Part shown: positions 39,913-50,036 of the stretch, one piece after another
How the letters are laid out: each line of letters starts with the position of its first letter
Numbering within the stretch: position 1 is the first letter of the stretch
Origin: Cylindrospermum sp. FACHB-282
GTDB lineage: Bacteria; Cyanobacteriota; Cyanobacteriia; Cyanobacteriales; Nostocaceae
Length of the DNA stretch: 64,000 nucleotides
Assembly: GCF_014697195.1 (NCBI RefSeq)
Contig: NZ_JACJRJ010000001.1
Location: 168,000-231,999 of the forward strand
Direction: 5' to 3'
Made by a program: the position numbers and the translations under genes
The notes under the pieces: generated by a model
Seen by the model: the letters and a program-made list of their open reading frames with translations, nothing else
The model's database searches: none
Told to the model about the DNA's origin: nothing

Positions 39913-41757
39913 ATGGTTCAACAGCCAATGTCGCCTAATCAAGCTCCCAATAAGTTAGAACAACCAGAAAAAATTTACTTACCGCGTACCAGCGAATCGG
40001 AGAAGTTAAAAAAAATTCGCCATACAGCTTCCCATGTGATGGCGATGGCAGTACAAAAGCTGTTTCCCAAGACGCAAGTTACAATTGGCCCCTGGATTGA
40101 AAACGGATTTTACTACGACTTTGATAGTCCAGAACCATTTAGCGACAAGGATCTAAAAGCCATCCAGAAAGAGATGGTGAAAATTATCAACCGCAAACTG
40201 CCAGTAATTCGGGAAGAAGTTAGCCGAGAAGAAGCTGAACGCCGAATTCAGGAAATTAAAGAACCTTATAAGTTAGAAATCCTGGGAGATATTAAATCCG
40301 AACCAATCACAATTTACCATTTGGGTAATGAATGGTGGGATTTGTGCGCTGGGCCCCATTTGGAAAACACCAGCGAAATTCACCCCAAAGCCATTGATTT
40401 AGAAAGCGTTGCTGGTGCTTATTGGCGTGGGGATGAAACCAAGGCGCAATTACAACGCATCTACGCTACTGCTTGGGAAACTCCAGAACAATTGGCTGAG
40501 TACAAGCGGCGGAAAGAAGAAGCGCTACGGCGAGATCACCGCAAACTGGGTAAGGAACTGGGATTATTTATCTTTTCTGACCAAGTGGGGCCGGGTTTAC
40601 CTTTGTGGACGCCCAAAGGTACTTTGCTGCGGAGTATCTTGACAGATTTTCTCCAGCAGGAACAGATCAAACGCGGTTATTTGCCTGTGGTAACGCCCCA
40701 TATTTCCAGAGTGGATTTATTTAAAACCTCTGGACATTGGCAGAAATACAAAGAAGATATGTTTCCCTTAATGGCGGAGGATGAGGAAGCAGCAGCTTTA
40801 GAACAGGGCTTTGTTCTCAAGCCAATGAATTGCCCTTTCCACATCCAACTATATAAGAGTGAATTGCGTTCTTATCGGGAACTCCCAATGCGGCTGGCGG
40901 AATTTGGCACTGTTTACCGCTATGAACAATCAGGGGAATTGGGCGGTTTAACAAGGGTGCGCGGTTTTACTGTGGATGATTCTCACCTCTTCGTCACCCC
41001 AGAACAATTAGACAGCGAATTCCTCAGCGTTGTAGATTTAATTTTGTCGGTGTTCAATAGTTTGCAACTGAAGAATTTTAAAGCTAGACTCAGTTTCCGC
41101 GATCGCACTAGTGATAAATATATCGGTTCCGATGAAGTTTGGGATAAAGCCGAAGGTGCGATTCGCCGCGCTGTGGAAAAGTTAGGAATGGAATATTTTG
41201 AGGGTATTGGGGAAGCGGCATTTTATGGCCCCAAGTTAGACTTTATCTTCAGTGATGCTTTAGAAAGAGAGTGGCAGCTGGGAACGGTACAGGTAGATTA
41301 CAATTTGCCTGAACGCTTTGAGTTGGAATATGTTGCCGAAGATGGTTCCCGCAAACGTCCGGTAATGATTCACCGTGCGCCTTTTGGTTCGCTGGAACGG
41401 TTGATTGGGATTTTAATTGAAGAGTATGCGGGTGATTTCCCTTTGTGGTTAGCACCGGTGCAATTTAGATTGCTGCCTGTGGGTGAAGACCAGCTAGATT
41501 TTACTAAGGATGTGGCGGCGAAGTTTAGAGCTTTGGGAATTCGTGCGGAAGTTGACACTAGTGGCGATCGCTTGGGTAAACTAATTCGCAATGGGGAAAA
41601 AGACAAAATACCTGTGATGGCTGTGGTGGGGGCTAAGGAAGTGGAAAGCAACAGCTTGAGTATCCGTACTCGCGCTGCTGGAGATTTGGGCGCTATACCT
41701 GTAGATGAGGTGTTGGAGAAGATGAAAGTGGCGATCGCTAATTTCCAGAATTTCTAG
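39913..41757 (+). CDS. thrS: Threonyl-tRNA synthetase
   Basis: Class II synthetase charging tRNA-Thr. From ATG 39913 it is 614 residues. The N-terminal TGS domain of E. coli ThrS is missing; the protein opens with the second editing-type domain (IRHTASHVMAMAVQKLFP, with H-x3-H near 32, and AGPHLENT). The catalytic core has MNCPFHIQLY (zinc Cys), RLAEFGTVYRYEQSGELGGL and MIHRAPFGSLERL, and the C-terminal anticodon domain has GDRLGKLIRNGEKDKIP. Editing residues therefore look present. A TGS-less ThrS is usual in cyanobacteria. A hairpin with a T-run follows. Confidence 0.95.
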   Translation: MVQQPMSPNQAPNKLEQPEKIYLPRTSESEKLKKIRHTASHVMAMAVQKLFPKTQVTIGPWIENGFYYDFDSPEPFSDKDLKAIQKEMVKIINRKLPVIREEVSREEAERRIQEIKEPYKLEILGDIKSEPITIYHLGNEWWDLCAGPHLENTSEIHPKAIDLESVAGAYWRGDETKAQLQRIYATAWETPEQLAEYKRRKEEALRRDHRKLGKELGLFIFSDQVGPGLPLWTPKGTLLRSILTDFLQQEQIKRGYLPVVTPHISRVDLFKTSGHWQKYKEDMFPLMAEDEEAAALEQGFVLKPMNCPFHIQLYKSELRSYRELPMRLAEFGTVYRYEQSGELGGLTRVRGFTVDDSHLFVTPEQLDSEFLSVVDLILSVFNSLQLKNFKARLSFRDRTSDKYIGSDEVWDKAEGAIRRAVEKLGMEYFEGIGEAAFYGPKLDFIFSDALEREWQLGTVQVDYNLPERFELEYVAEDGSRKRPVMIHRAPFGSLERLIGILIEEYAGDFPLWLAPVQFRLLPVGEDQLDFTKDVAAKFRALGIRAEVDTSGDRLGKLIRNGEKDKIPVMAVVGAKEVESNSLSIRTRAAGDLGAIPVDEVLEKMKVAIANFQNF

Positions 41758-41830
41758 CAAACTATAGTCTGGGTAATTCCCACTAGCGGTAAGGTTAATT
41801 TCACCTACCGCCCTTTAATATACACCCCAC

Positions 41831-41869
41831 ATCCCTTGCTGTCTGTCGGTGGCAAGGGGTATTTTTTCA
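41831..41869 (+). terminator. Probable terminator after thrS
   Basis: CCCTTGC ... GCAAGGG stem followed by GTATTTTTTC, about 75 bp past the thrS stop. Confidence 0.6.
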
Positions 41870-41996
41870 ACGCAGAGGCATACAGAGTAAAGCGCAGACT
41901 ACACAGAGGGTATACCTGGAATAAAGATTCTAAAGAAATTGTTACAAAGTTTAGTAGAATGACATCATTCACAGATAAGTATTTTTTCTTATATAC

Positions 41997-43685
41997 ATGA
42001 TAGCGGATCAATTTCCCTGGCTTACCGCGATTGTTTTGCTACCACTCATTGCTTCCCTGCTTATCCCTGTGCTGCCTGATAAAGATGGCAAGCTCGTTCG
42101 GTGGTATGCACTGGGTGTAGGTATTGCAGACTTTGCCTTAATGTGCTATGCCTTTTGGAATCATTACGATGCCAGCAGTGCTAGTTTTCAACTTGTGGAA
42201 AATTATGCCTGGATGCCTCAGTTAGGTCTAAGCTGGGCAGTATCAGTTGATGGACTTTCAGCCCCCCTTGTGCTTCTAGCAGGATTTGTTACCACACTTT
42301 CGATTTTTTCAGCATGGCAAGTTGATCGCCGTCCCCGCCTCTTCTATTTCCTCATGCTGGTGCTGTATTCCGCACAGGTAGGGGTGTTTGTCGCCCAAGA
42401 CTTGCTGCTGTTTTTCATCATGTGGGAAGTGGAACTGATTCCCGTATACCTACTCGTGTGCATTTGGGGTGGGCAAAAACGCCGCTACGCAGCTACAAAA
42501 TTTTTACTGTATACCGCAGCAGCTTCTATATTTATATTGGTAGCAGCTCTGGCAATGGGTCTATACGGTGGTGGCGATGTGAGCTTTGATATAGCCGCCC
42601 TCGCCATGAAGGAATATCCCCTTGGTCTACAACTGCTGCTATATGCCGGTTTGCTGATTGCTTTTGGTGTCAAGCTAGCTATTTTTCCCCTGCATACTTG
42701 GTTACCCGACGCCCACGGTGAAGCCTCTTCTCCAGTATCGATGATACTAGCTGGTGTACTGCTGAAGATGGGTGGATACGGGCTGATTCGCCTCAATCTT
42801 GAACTGCTTTCTGATGCACATATTTACTTCGCACCAGTTCTGGCCATTTTGGGGGTTGTCAATATTATCTATGGTGCCTTAAACTCCTTTGCTCAGACGA
42901 ATATGAAGCGGCGTTTGGCTTATTCGTCAATTTCTCACATGGGTTTTGTACTGCTGGGTATTGCGTCTTTCACCGATTTGGGTATCAACGGCGCGATGTT
43001 GCAGATGCTCTCTCACGGTTTAATCGCATCGGTGTTATTCTTCTTAGCAGGCGTAACCTACGATCGCTCCCGTACAATGGTAATGGCAGACATGGGCGGT
43101 ATTGGTCAAGCAATGCCTAAAGTTTTCGCCCTATTTACAATCAGTGCAATGGCGTCTTTAGCTCTCCCTGGTATGAGTGGCTTCGTCGGTGAACTCTCGG
43201 TTTTTGTCGGTTTGACAACTAGCGATGTCTATAGTTCAACCTTCTGCACTGTGACAGTTTTCCTCGCCGCTGTGGGAGTAATTCTCACACCAATCTATCT
43301 ACTTTCGATGTTGCGAGAGGTATTTTACGGATCTGGTGCAGCGCTAATCTGCGACATTAACAATGTAGCCTCGGAAAATTTGGAAGATGAGGGAACAGCT
43401 TGTTTTGGTACAGACTGCCTCCTACCAACTGAAACAGTTTATAGTGATGCCAGGCCCCGTGAAGTCTTTATTGCTGCCTGTTTTCTAGTGATGATTATTG
43501 GCATCGGTTTCTACCCCAAAGTGGCTATGCAGATGTACGATGTCAAAACTGTGGCAATAAATGCTCAAGTTCGTCAATCTTATACTGTAGTCGCCCAAAC
43601 AAATCCCCGCATCTATGCTAGTGGATTCTTGGTTCCTAAAGTTCCAAAGGCTGAGGTAACGCCTGTTTTGGGAACTTTGAAGTAA
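41997..43685 (+). CDS. ndhD: NAD(P)H-quinone oxidoreductase subunit 4 (NdhD paralogue A)
   Basis: Membrane proton-pumping subunit of cyanobacterial NDH-1 (respiration and cyclic electron flow around photosystem I). The 562 residues form about 14 transmembrane helices with conserved [17 protein letters not shown] (Glu in helix 5), [21 protein letters not shown] and [14 protein letters not shown]. It differs from the second copy at 47591 by about 20 extra residues near 455-480 that hold three Cys (CDINN..., CFGTDC). Which NDH-1 form it serves (D1 or D2) cannot be fixed from sequence alone. Confidence 0.93.
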   Translation: MIADQFPWLTAIVLLPLIASLLIPVLPDKDGKLVRWYALGVGIADFALMCYAFWNHYDASSASFQLVENYAWMPQLGLSWAVSVDGLSAPLVLLAGFVTTLSIFSAWQVDRRPRLFYFLMLVLYSAQVGVFVAQDLLLFFIMWEVELIPVYLLVCIWGGQKRRYAATKFLLYTAAASIFILVAALAMGLYGGGDVSFDIAALAMKEYPLGLQLLLYAGLLIAFGVKLAIFPLHTWLPDAHGEASSPVSMILAGVLLKMGGYGLIRLNLELLSDAHIYFAPVLAILGVVNIIYGALNSFAQTNMKRRLAYSSISHMGFVLLGIASFTDLGINGAMLQMLSHGLIASVLFFLAGVTYDRSRTMVMADMGGIGQAMPKVFALFTISAMASLALPGMSGFVGELSVFVGLTTSDVYSSTFCTVTVFLAAVGVILTPIYLLSMLREVFYGSGAALICDINNVASENLEDEGTACFGTDCLLPTETVYSDARPREVFIAACFLVMIIGIGFYPKVAMQMYDVKTVAINAQVRQSYTVVAQTNPRIYASGFLVPKVPKAEVTPVLGTLK

Positions 43686-43800
43686 GCTTGATTTTGCGGG
43701 AAAGTGCGTAAACAGCGCTCTTTTTTTAGGTTATCGATTTGACTAAAAACTCTACGCAACCTACAATTACTATATTAGAGTATACATAAATAGGTTGCGT

Positions 43801-44952
43801 ATGAGCAATACTTCCTTCTTTGATGAACAGAAAGAGCAATCCTTAATCAAAGCTAGGATTGTTGAAAAATATTTTTGGGCTTGGGCAAATGTAATAATTG
43901 GATATCTAAAAAATACTGAAAGGAAAGGTTGGAACGTTGATCCAAAAATTGCCTATATAGACCTTTTTGCCGGGCCCGGTAGATATAAAGACGGTGCAAA
44001 ATCGACACCAATAAAAGTTTTAGAGACTGCAATTTCTAATCCAGATATGCAAAATAGGCTGGTGACAGTTTTTAATGATGTAGATGCAGAAAATGTCAAT
44101 TCTCTTCAAGAAGCTATAAATTTAATTCCTGGGATTGAGAATTTAAAATATAAGCCTCAAGTAATCAATCATGAAGTTGGAGAAAATATTGTCAAAAGTT
44201 TTAATGAACTAAAGTTAGTTCCGACATTATTTTTTGTAGATCCGTGGGGATATAAGGGCTTATCACTAGAACTTATTAACTCAGTTGTAAAAAACTGGGG
44301 GTGTGATTGCCTCTTCTTTTTTAACTACAATCGCATCAATATGGGTTTAAGTAACGCATCTGTTGAAAAACACATGAATCCGCTGTTTGGAAAAATACGA
44401 GCAGATAAAGTGCGTGAGCAATTGAACAACGCACTTAAACCAGAAGAACGAGAATTAATAATTATAGAGGCAATCTGCGAAGCTCTAAAAGAAATGGGTG
44501 GAGAGTATGTTCTTCCTTTTCGCTTCAAACATGAAAATGGTAGCCGTACTAGCCACCACTTGATATTTGTGAGTAAGAATGTCAAAGGCTATACAATCAT
44601 GAAGGACATAATGGCAAAAGAGAGTTCTGACGAGAATCAAGGTGTACCTTCTTTTGAATACAATCCAGCCACTTTTAGACAACCCTTGCTTTTTGATTTT
44701 TATCGTCCTCTTGACGACTTGGAAGAAATGCTATTGGATAAATTTGCAGGACAAACAATAAGTATGCTAGAAGTTTACGATCAACATCACGTTGGAAAGC
44801 GTTATATTGGCAAGAATTACAAAACTGCTCTTAATAATCTTGAAGCTAAGGGTAAGATTACAGCAGAACCACCTGCTAATAAACGAAAAAAGAACAAAGG
44901 TGAAATTACCTTTGCAGATTCGGTAAAAGTTATATTTCCATCTAAGCAGTGA
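43801..44952 (+). CDS. tcmP: Three-Cys-motif partner protein TcmP
   Basis: A 383-residue protein with the TcmP signature: VEKYFWAWANVIIGYL near 25, YIDLFAGPGRYKDG near 58 (methyltransferase-like glycine loop) and PTLFFVDPWGYKGLS near 145. TcmP proteins are named for always accompanying a three-Cys-motif protein, which is the overlapping convergent gene at 44942. Activity is unknown; the fold suggests a nucleic-acid or S-adenosylmethionine-dependent role (inference). The gene is AT-rich compared with the flanking ndhD and thrB genes, and the pair looks like an insertion between them. TTG 43795 is an alternative start. Confidence 0.85.
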   Translation: MSNTSFFDEQKEQSLIKARIVEKYFWAWANVIIGYLKNTERKGWNVDPKIAYIDLFAGPGRYKDGAKSTPIKVLETAISNPDMQNRLVTVFNDVDAENVNSLQEAINLIPGIENLKYKPQVINHEVGENIVKSFNELKLVPTLFFVDPWGYKGLSLELINSVVKNWGCDCLFFFNYNRINMGLSNASVEKHMNPLFGKIRADKVREQLNNALKPEERELIIIEAICEALKEMGGEYVLPFRFKHENGSRTSHHLIFVSKNVKGYTIMKDIMAKESSDENQGVPSFEYNPATFRQPLLFDFYRPLDDLEEMLLDKFAGQTISMLEVYDQHHVGKRYIGKNYKTALNNLEAKGKITAEPPANKRKKNKGEITFADSVKVIFPSKQ

Positions 44953-45718
44953 TTGCTAAATTTTGTTTTTTTACTTTTAATTTCACTGGAGTATTCCCCC
45001 ATTTTCTTTGATGCTGCTTCCAAGCATCAGGCATTTCTTCCCATATTATACCATCGAGTAACCTACCTCCAGCCTTAGAAGTTCTGCCACCAATCTGCTT
45101 AAAGAAAAATGCAACTTCTGCTTCTTGACATTGGTTACGAATATCCTCTACCCATTCAGTTTTGAGAGGGCGATGTTTTTGTCCAGACTCTCCACCGACA
45201 ATAACCCAATGAATATCTGTTAAATCAAGATTTAATTCGCCTAAAAGTGGTTCACATGAAAGAAAGCGGACAGCCGCAGGAACTTGACGAAGATAGTTAA
45301 TACGCTCAACATAGTTTTGATTTTCAACTGACACACCTAACCAGATATTTTCATGAAATTCTAAATGAGAAGATAATTCAAGTAGCCTTTCAGGTCGTTT
45401 TGTTAATATTTGATATATATGACAAGGCGTTTTATGTATCACTTCAAATACATTTTGAATAAAATCAAGAGGTACATCTTCGTGAAAAAGGTCGCTCATT
45501 GAATTCACAAATATTCTACTTGGAGTACGCCACTTTAAAGGCTCTGCTAACCTTTCTGGATGCAAAGTTAAGTCAAATCCATTTTTGAAATTATTAGGAA
45601 ACCGTTTAGTCAGAGCTTCTGCGTAACAATGCAAACAACCAGGGCTAACCTTATTACAACCAGTTGTTGGGTTCCAGGTTTTATCTGTCCACTCAATGCC
45701 GGTGTGTGTACTAGACAT
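44942..45718 (-). CDS. DUF5131 / phage Gp37-Gp68-like three-Cys-motif protein
   Basis: A 258-residue protein beginning MSSTHTGIEWTDKTWNP and carrying Cys21-x6-Cys28-x2-Cys31 (TGCNKVSPGCLHCYAE), a three-cysteine motif resembling a radical-SAM cluster loop. It also has RIFVNSMSDLFHEDVP, YQILTKRPERL, WLGVSVENQ and VIVGGESGQKHRPL, all marks of the DUF5131 (phage protein Gp37/Gp68) family. It overlaps the 3' end of tcmP by 11 bp in convergent orientation, so antisense interference is possible. No enzymatic role is established. Confidence 0.87.
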   Translation of the reverse strand: MSSTHTGIEWTDKTWNPTTGCNKVSPGCLHCYAEALTKRFPNNFKNGFDLTLHPERLAEPLKWRTPSRIFVNSMSDLFHEDVPLDFIQNVFEVIHKTPCHIYQILTKRPERLLELSSHLEFHENIWLGVSVENQNYVERINYLRQVPAAVRFLSCEPLLGELNLDLTDIHWVIVGGESGQKHRPLKTEWVEDIRNQCQEAEVAFFFKQIGGRTSKAGGRLLDGIIWEEMPDAWKQHQRKWGNTPVKLKVKKQNLAITA

Positions 45719-45877
45719 ATTACATAACCTTGTAAATTACAAACTCTGCAAATTCTTCTTTTTAGAAGCTTTGATTTTTGTAGTGTATCTGTACTATAAC
45801 AAAACTCGTGAGCATCTTATCGCTATAGTATCCCCAATACATGAGATGCTAGTTGATAGATTGGTGAGTATTTGCAA

Positions 45878-46792
45878 ATGTCTCTGGTTTCTACTGTCAC
45901 TGTTACCGTTCCCGCCACCACTGCTAATTTGGGGCCTGGTTTTGATTGCATTGGTGCAGCTTTGGGACTATACAACGAATTTAAGTTTACTCGCCTCGAT
46001 GAAGGTGGGTTAATTATTCATGTCACAGGTGCGGAAGCTGAACGGGTGCAAACTGATGAAAGTAATATGCTGTATCAGGCGTTTGTCAGGTTATATCAAT
46101 ATATAGAGCAGACGCCGCCAGCAGTGAAAATAGAGATTCAAATGGGTGTACCTCTGGCGCGGGGTTTGGGTAGTTCAGCGACAGCAATTGTTGGGGGGTT
46201 GGTTGCGGCTAATCAATTGGCTGGTGTACCTTTGTCTGAGTTGCAGGTGATGGAATTAGCGATCGCCATCGAAGGACATCCTGATAATGTAGTACCAGCC
46301 CTAATCGGCGGATGTCGTCTCGCCGCTACCAGCAGCACAGGTTGGGAAATTTGCGATGTTCCTTGGCATGAAAATATTATCCCAGTAGTCGCAATTCCTG
46401 ATTTTGAACTTTCCACCTCGGAAGCGCGGCGAGTCTTACCCACAGAATACAGTCGTGCTGATGCGATTTTCAACACCGCACATTTGGGATTATTATTGCG
46501 CGGTTTGCAAACTGGTAAGGGAGAATGGTTAAGTGCAGCTTTACAAGATAAGTTGCATCAGCCTTATCGCCAAGCTTTAATTCCTGGTTATGATGCTGTG
46601 AATGCAGCTGCTGTCGCTGCTGGTGCTTATGGCATGGTGATTAGTGGTGCGGGGCCAACTTTGTTAGCTTTGACTAATGGGTTGCAAGCCAAAGCAGTAG
46701 AAACGGCGATGGCAGATGCTTGGAAGCAAGAGGGAATTACCTCAATTGTGCGATCGCTCTCTCTCGATACCCAAGGCGCCAATATATCGTAA
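45878..46792 (+). CDS. thrB: Homoserine kinase
   Basis: GHMP kinase that phosphorylates homoserine in threonine synthesis. The 304 residues start [23 protein letters not shown], with the ATP loop [18 protein letters not shown] near 88 (the PxxxGLGSSAA motif) and C-terminal [12 protein letters not shown]. Length is normal. TTG 45872 is an alternative. It is followed by a coiled-coil gene 38 bp later. Confidence 0.95.
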   Translation: MSLVSTVTVTVPATTANLGPGFDCIGAALGLYNEFKFTRLDEGGLIIHVTGAEAERVQTDESNMLYQAFVRLYQYIEQTPPAVKIEIQMGVPLARGLGSSATAIVGGLVAANQLAGVPLSELQVMELAIAIEGHPDNVVPALIGGCRLAATSSTGWEICDVPWHENIIPVVAIPDFELSTSEARRVLPTEYSRADAIFNTAHLGLLLRGLQTGKGEWLSAALQDKLHQPYRQALIPGYDAVNAAAVAAGAYGMVISGAGPTLLALTNGLQAKAVETAMADAWKQEGITSIVRSLSLDTQGANIS

Positions 46793-46830
46793 ACTCAGAA
46801 ACTCTTACCTCAGCACTCAGCAGTCAATTT

Positions 46831-47340
46831 ATGGAGCAAATTCAAGCAGAAATAGTGGCGCTGCATTCTCAAATTCAAGCACTCCAGCAAGAACGTGCTG
46901 CCCTCACTATTAATAATGTCAAATCTGGAGAGCATCATTCACCCCGCGCCATAGTTGAGGCTTATCGCCGCCATGCTAGAGAAAATCCCCAACTGTCTGC
47001 TGAACTCCAAGGCATAGATAATGCGATCGCCGCCCTAGAATTTCAGCTAAATTACAAACAAGCCGAGTTAGCCCGTTGGAAAATAGAGTCAAGACGAATT
47101 TCCCAAGAGCAGGAGCTAGAAGAAGCCAAAAGAATAGCTCAACTTCATGCCGAGCGAATTAATCAACTAGCGGCCGATCTTGCAGCCGAAATCCGCCTGC
47201 TGAAAGCTTGCGCCGATCATCTCAGTCCCATATATTGGCAGGTTTATTACAAGCCTTTCATCACCGGCTTTAAAACAATCTCCGTTCCCTATGTCCGCTC
47301 AGATGGGGAAGTTTGGACTATTGTCAACCGTATTGTTTAA
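46831..47340 (+). CDS. Unknown coiled-coil protein
   Basis: A 169-residue mostly helical protein: MEQIQAEIVALHSQIQALQQERAAL at the start, another heptad stretch around residues 65-130 and a compact C-terminus (YWQVYYKPFITGFKTISVPYVRSDGEVWTIV). No family recognised. The in-frame extension to 46720 overlaps thrB and is not used. It may be cotranscribed with thrB and is closed by a strong terminator. Confidence 0.7.
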   Translation: MEQIQAEIVALHSQIQALQQERAALTINNVKSGEHHSPRAIVEAYRRHARENPQLSAELQGIDNAIAALEFQLNYKQAELARWKIESRRISQEQELEEAKRIAQLHAERINQLAADLAAEIRLLKACADHLSPIYWQVYYKPFITGFKTISVPYVRSDGEVWTIVNRIV

Positions 47341-47404
47341 ACCAATTTAGGTGAATGTAACATTCAATAAATGACCGTGCTATAAACGAAAGATTATAAA
47401 TGAT

Positions 47405-47432
47405 AACGGTGACATAAGTCGCCGTTTTTTTT
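47405..47432 (+). terminator. Rho-independent terminator
   Basis: AACGGTGAC/GTCGCCGTT stem with an ATAA loop and a run of eight T residues, 65 bp after the coiled-coil gene. Confidence 0.85.
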
Positions 47433-47590
47433 ATTGACGTTGCAAAAATTTACTTTTACAATAGATGCTCAAGGGATTTAATAAGTATTTATTACTATCT
47501 AGCCTCCAAATAAAAACTTCCTAGAGAAAAATATTTACAAAAGTAACGATTCCTTAATATAATGTAATTAAAAGCGAAACCGAAAAACGA

Positions 47591-49216
47591 TTGTCAGCAG
47601 TGATGAATGCTATTCAAGTTCCCTGGTTAACAACCATAATTCTTTTCCCCCTAGTGGCTGCCCTAGCCATTCCCTTAATCCCCGACAAAGAGGGCAAAAC
47701 TGTACGCTGGTACGGACTGGGAGTAGCTTTTGCAGACTTTGCACTCATGATTTATGCCTTTTGGCATAACTACGATTTCCAAAACTCAGCACTCCAATTT
47801 GTCGAAAACTACCCTTGGGTACCACAGTTAGGAATGCATTGGGCTGTAGGGGTTGATGGTTTGTCGATGCCCCTAGTACTACTGACAGGCTTAATCAACA
47901 CACTCGCAGTATTCGCGGCTTGGAAAGTTACCAACAAGCCGCGATTATTTTTTGGGTTAATGCTGGTGATGTACAGCGCCCAGTTAGGCGTGTTTCTCGC
48001 CCAAGATTTACTCTTGTTCTTCCTCATGTGGGAAATCGAGTTAGTACCGGTTTACCTGCTAATTTCCATCTGGGGAGGACAAAACCGCCGCTATGCAGCA
48101 ACCAAGTTCATTATTTACACCGCCGCTGCATCTATATTTATCTTGGTTGCCGGTTTTGCAATGGCATTCTCTGGCGATACTGTCACCTTCAACATGACAG
48201 CCTTGGGAATGAAAGAATATTCCAAAGCCTTTGAACTCTTAGTTTATGCAGGTTTCTTAATTGCCTTCGGCGTCAAACTGCCAATTTTCCCTCTACACAC
48301 TTGGTTACCTGACGCCCACGGTGAAGCATCTGCTCCCGGTTCTATGATTTTGGCAGGTGTGTTGCTGAAAATGGGTGGTTATGCCCTCATCCGCTTCAAC
48401 GTCGAAATGTTGCCCAACGCCCATGTCACCTTTGCCCCAGTCTTAGCAATCTTGGGTGTAGTGAATATAGTCTACGGTGCTTGCTGCGCCTTTGCCCAAA
48501 CCAACCTCAAACGCCGCTTGGCTTACTCTTCAATTGCCCACATGGGGTTTGTGTTGATTGGGATTGCCTCCTACACAGAAATCGGCATCAGCGGCGCAGT
48601 GCTACAAATGGTTTCCCACGGTTTGATTGCTGCTAGCTTATTCTTCCTCTCTGGTGTCACCTACGAACGTACCCACACCTTGATAATGGATAAAATGGGC
48701 GGCATGGCCAAAGTAATGCCCAGAACCTTCGCTCTGTTTACAATTGCTTCAATGGCTTCTCTTGCCTTACCAGGCATGAGCGGCTTTGTTGGAGAATTGA
48801 TGGTATTCCTCGGAATCGCCAGCAGTGATGTTTACAGTTCCAGCTTCAAAATTGTAGTCATCTTCCTGTCAGCGGTTGGCGTCATTCTCACACCGATTTA
48901 TCTCCTCTCGATGTTGCGTCAAGTTTTCTACGGCAACCAAAGCGAAGAGTTACATCTAGATGCAGCCATCTCTGATATTAAGCCCCGCGAATTGTTTATC
49001 ACCGCTTGTTTGTTGCTTCCCATCATCGGTATCGGCTTCTATCCCAAATTAGCAACGCAGACTTATGATGTAAAAACAGTAGAACTAGCGGCTCATGCCC
49101 GTCAAGTTCTCCCAGTTGTTGCTCACCAAGAACCAACAAGTGTCTATTCGCGTGTTTCTACAGCACCAACCTTAGCTTCTTCCCAGGTTGATAGTTTAGT
49201 TAATATTTCAGAGTAA
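47591..49216 (+). CDS. ndhD: NAD(P)H-quinone oxidoreductase subunit 4 (NdhD paralogue B)
   Basis: A second NdhD, 541 residues from TTG 47591 or 537 from ATG 47603 ([26 protein letters not shown]). It shows the same antiporter-like helices as the copy at 41997: [52 protein letters not shown]. It lacks the Cys-containing loop insertion of paralogue A. The two copies are strongly alike, so they are a near-tandem duplication now separated by 3.9 kb. A strong terminator follows. Confidence 0.94.
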   Translation: MSAVMNAIQVPWLTTIILFPLVAALAIPLIPDKEGKTVRWYGLGVAFADFALMIYAFWHNYDFQNSALQFVENYPWVPQLGMHWAVGVDGLSMPLVLLTGLINTLAVFAAWKVTNKPRLFFGLMLVMYSAQLGVFLAQDLLLFFLMWEIELVPVYLLISIWGGQNRRYAATKFIIYTAAASIFILVAGFAMAFSGDTVTFNMTALGMKEYSKAFELLVYAGFLIAFGVKLPIFPLHTWLPDAHGEASAPGSMILAGVLLKMGGYALIRFNVEMLPNAHVTFAPVLAILGVVNIVYGACCAFAQTNLKRRLAYSSIAHMGFVLIGIASYTEIGISGAVLQMVSHGLIAASLFFLSGVTYERTHTLIMDKMGGMAKVMPRTFALFTIASMASLALPGMSGFVGELMVFLGIASSDVYSSSFKIVVIFLSAVGVILTPIYLLSMLRQVFYGNQSEELHLDAAISDIKPRELFITACLLLPIIGIGFYPKLATQTYDVKTVELAAHARQVLPVVAHQEPTSVYSRVSTAPTLASSQVDSLVNISE

Positions 49217-49270
49217 ATAAACTTCCCAATAAGGGTATCGCACGTAAATTCTAAATTTCAGGGGAATACA

Positions 49271-49306
49271 GGGGCGGTTAAGAAACCACCCCTAAAATTT
49301 TTTTTA
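49271..49306 (+). terminator. Terminator after the second ndhD
   Basis: GGGGCGGTT/AACCACCCC stem with an AAGA loop, followed by TAAAATTTTTTTT, 55 bp past the stop. Confidence 0.85.
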
Positions 49307-49616
49307 ATTAATATTGGGTAATAAGTAGAGAAATTAAATTAAAAGAAAGCTCGTAGTAAGGACTTTAGTCCTTGAACTGCTTGCCCAAACAGAAAAATCG
49401 CTCACTACAAACAAAATTTTTATTTTACTAACATTTAATTATGTCTACCTACTTATCACATCCGATTGATTACTCATGATTCACGTTCGCGGAGCGTGCC
49501 ATAGGCAAAGAACCCCACACCATCAAAAGTGCCTTTTAACTCCCCTCTCTCCCGTGGTAGAGGTTTTAGGGGTGGGGTTCCGGGTTTTCTGGGTAATTGC
49601 ACCAACACAATATAAT
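49307..49616. other. Repeat-rich intergenic region
   Basis: No gene. It holds a second, shorter copy of the two-hairpin MITE-like element (about 49341-49425; GTAGTAAGGACTTTAGTCCTT left end, ATCGCTCACTAC right end) and a palindromic patch at about 49518-49582 in which GAACCCCACACC mirrors GGGGTGGGGTTC. Confidence 0.65.
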
Positions 49617-50036
49617 TTATTTTTTTGGCAGTCCCTTACACCATTCCTGGAAATCATGTTCGTATGATTCCCCTGTAGTCTTATAAGCCTTCATACAATG
49701 CAAGAACAAACCTAATCCCCAAGCCAATAGCGGAAAAATTGCCCAGAAATAAGAAGGGCTTGTGAACAGATTTAACAAAATCAAAAACCCATTTACCCCA
49801 ATAAAAGAAACCACGTGTGATTTTAACTCCCTGCGTCGTTGGGCGTTAAACATCTGCCGCTTTTTGCCTTCTACTTCCTGTATCAACCATTCTTGTTCAG
49901 CAGCTTGCAGCGATGCAGCCGAAACACCCAATTCTGATGCTATCTCTATAATTTGCTCCCGTGAAACTTCTCCCTGCTGCTTACGAGCAAAAGCAATTTG
50001 GAGAATCCGTTGCATTTCATCTGAATTGTAAGTCAT
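49617..50036 (-). CDS. 2TM-domain protein
   Basis: A 139-residue membrane protein. The N-terminal half is soluble and helical (MQRILQIAFARKQQGEVSREQIIEIASELGVS, like a short helix-turn-helix). The C-terminal half is the 2TM domain: RRELKSHVVSFIGVNGFLILLNLF, then FWAIFPLLAWGLGLFLHCM and the EHDFQEWCKG tail. Function unknown. Such proteins often join sensory or transcription-factor proteins. Confidence 0.75.
   Translation of the reverse strand: MTYNSDEMQRILQIAFARKQQGEVSREQIIEIASELGVSAASLQAAEQEWLIQEVEGKKRQMFNAQRRRELKSHVVSFIGVNGFLILLNLFTSPSYFWAIFPLLAWGLGLFLHCMKAYKTTGESYEHDFQEWCKGLPKK

Noticed and set aside
45696..46013. 105-codon frame upstream of and overlapping thrB
   Set aside because: Out of frame with thrB and partly inside it; hydrophobic by chance.
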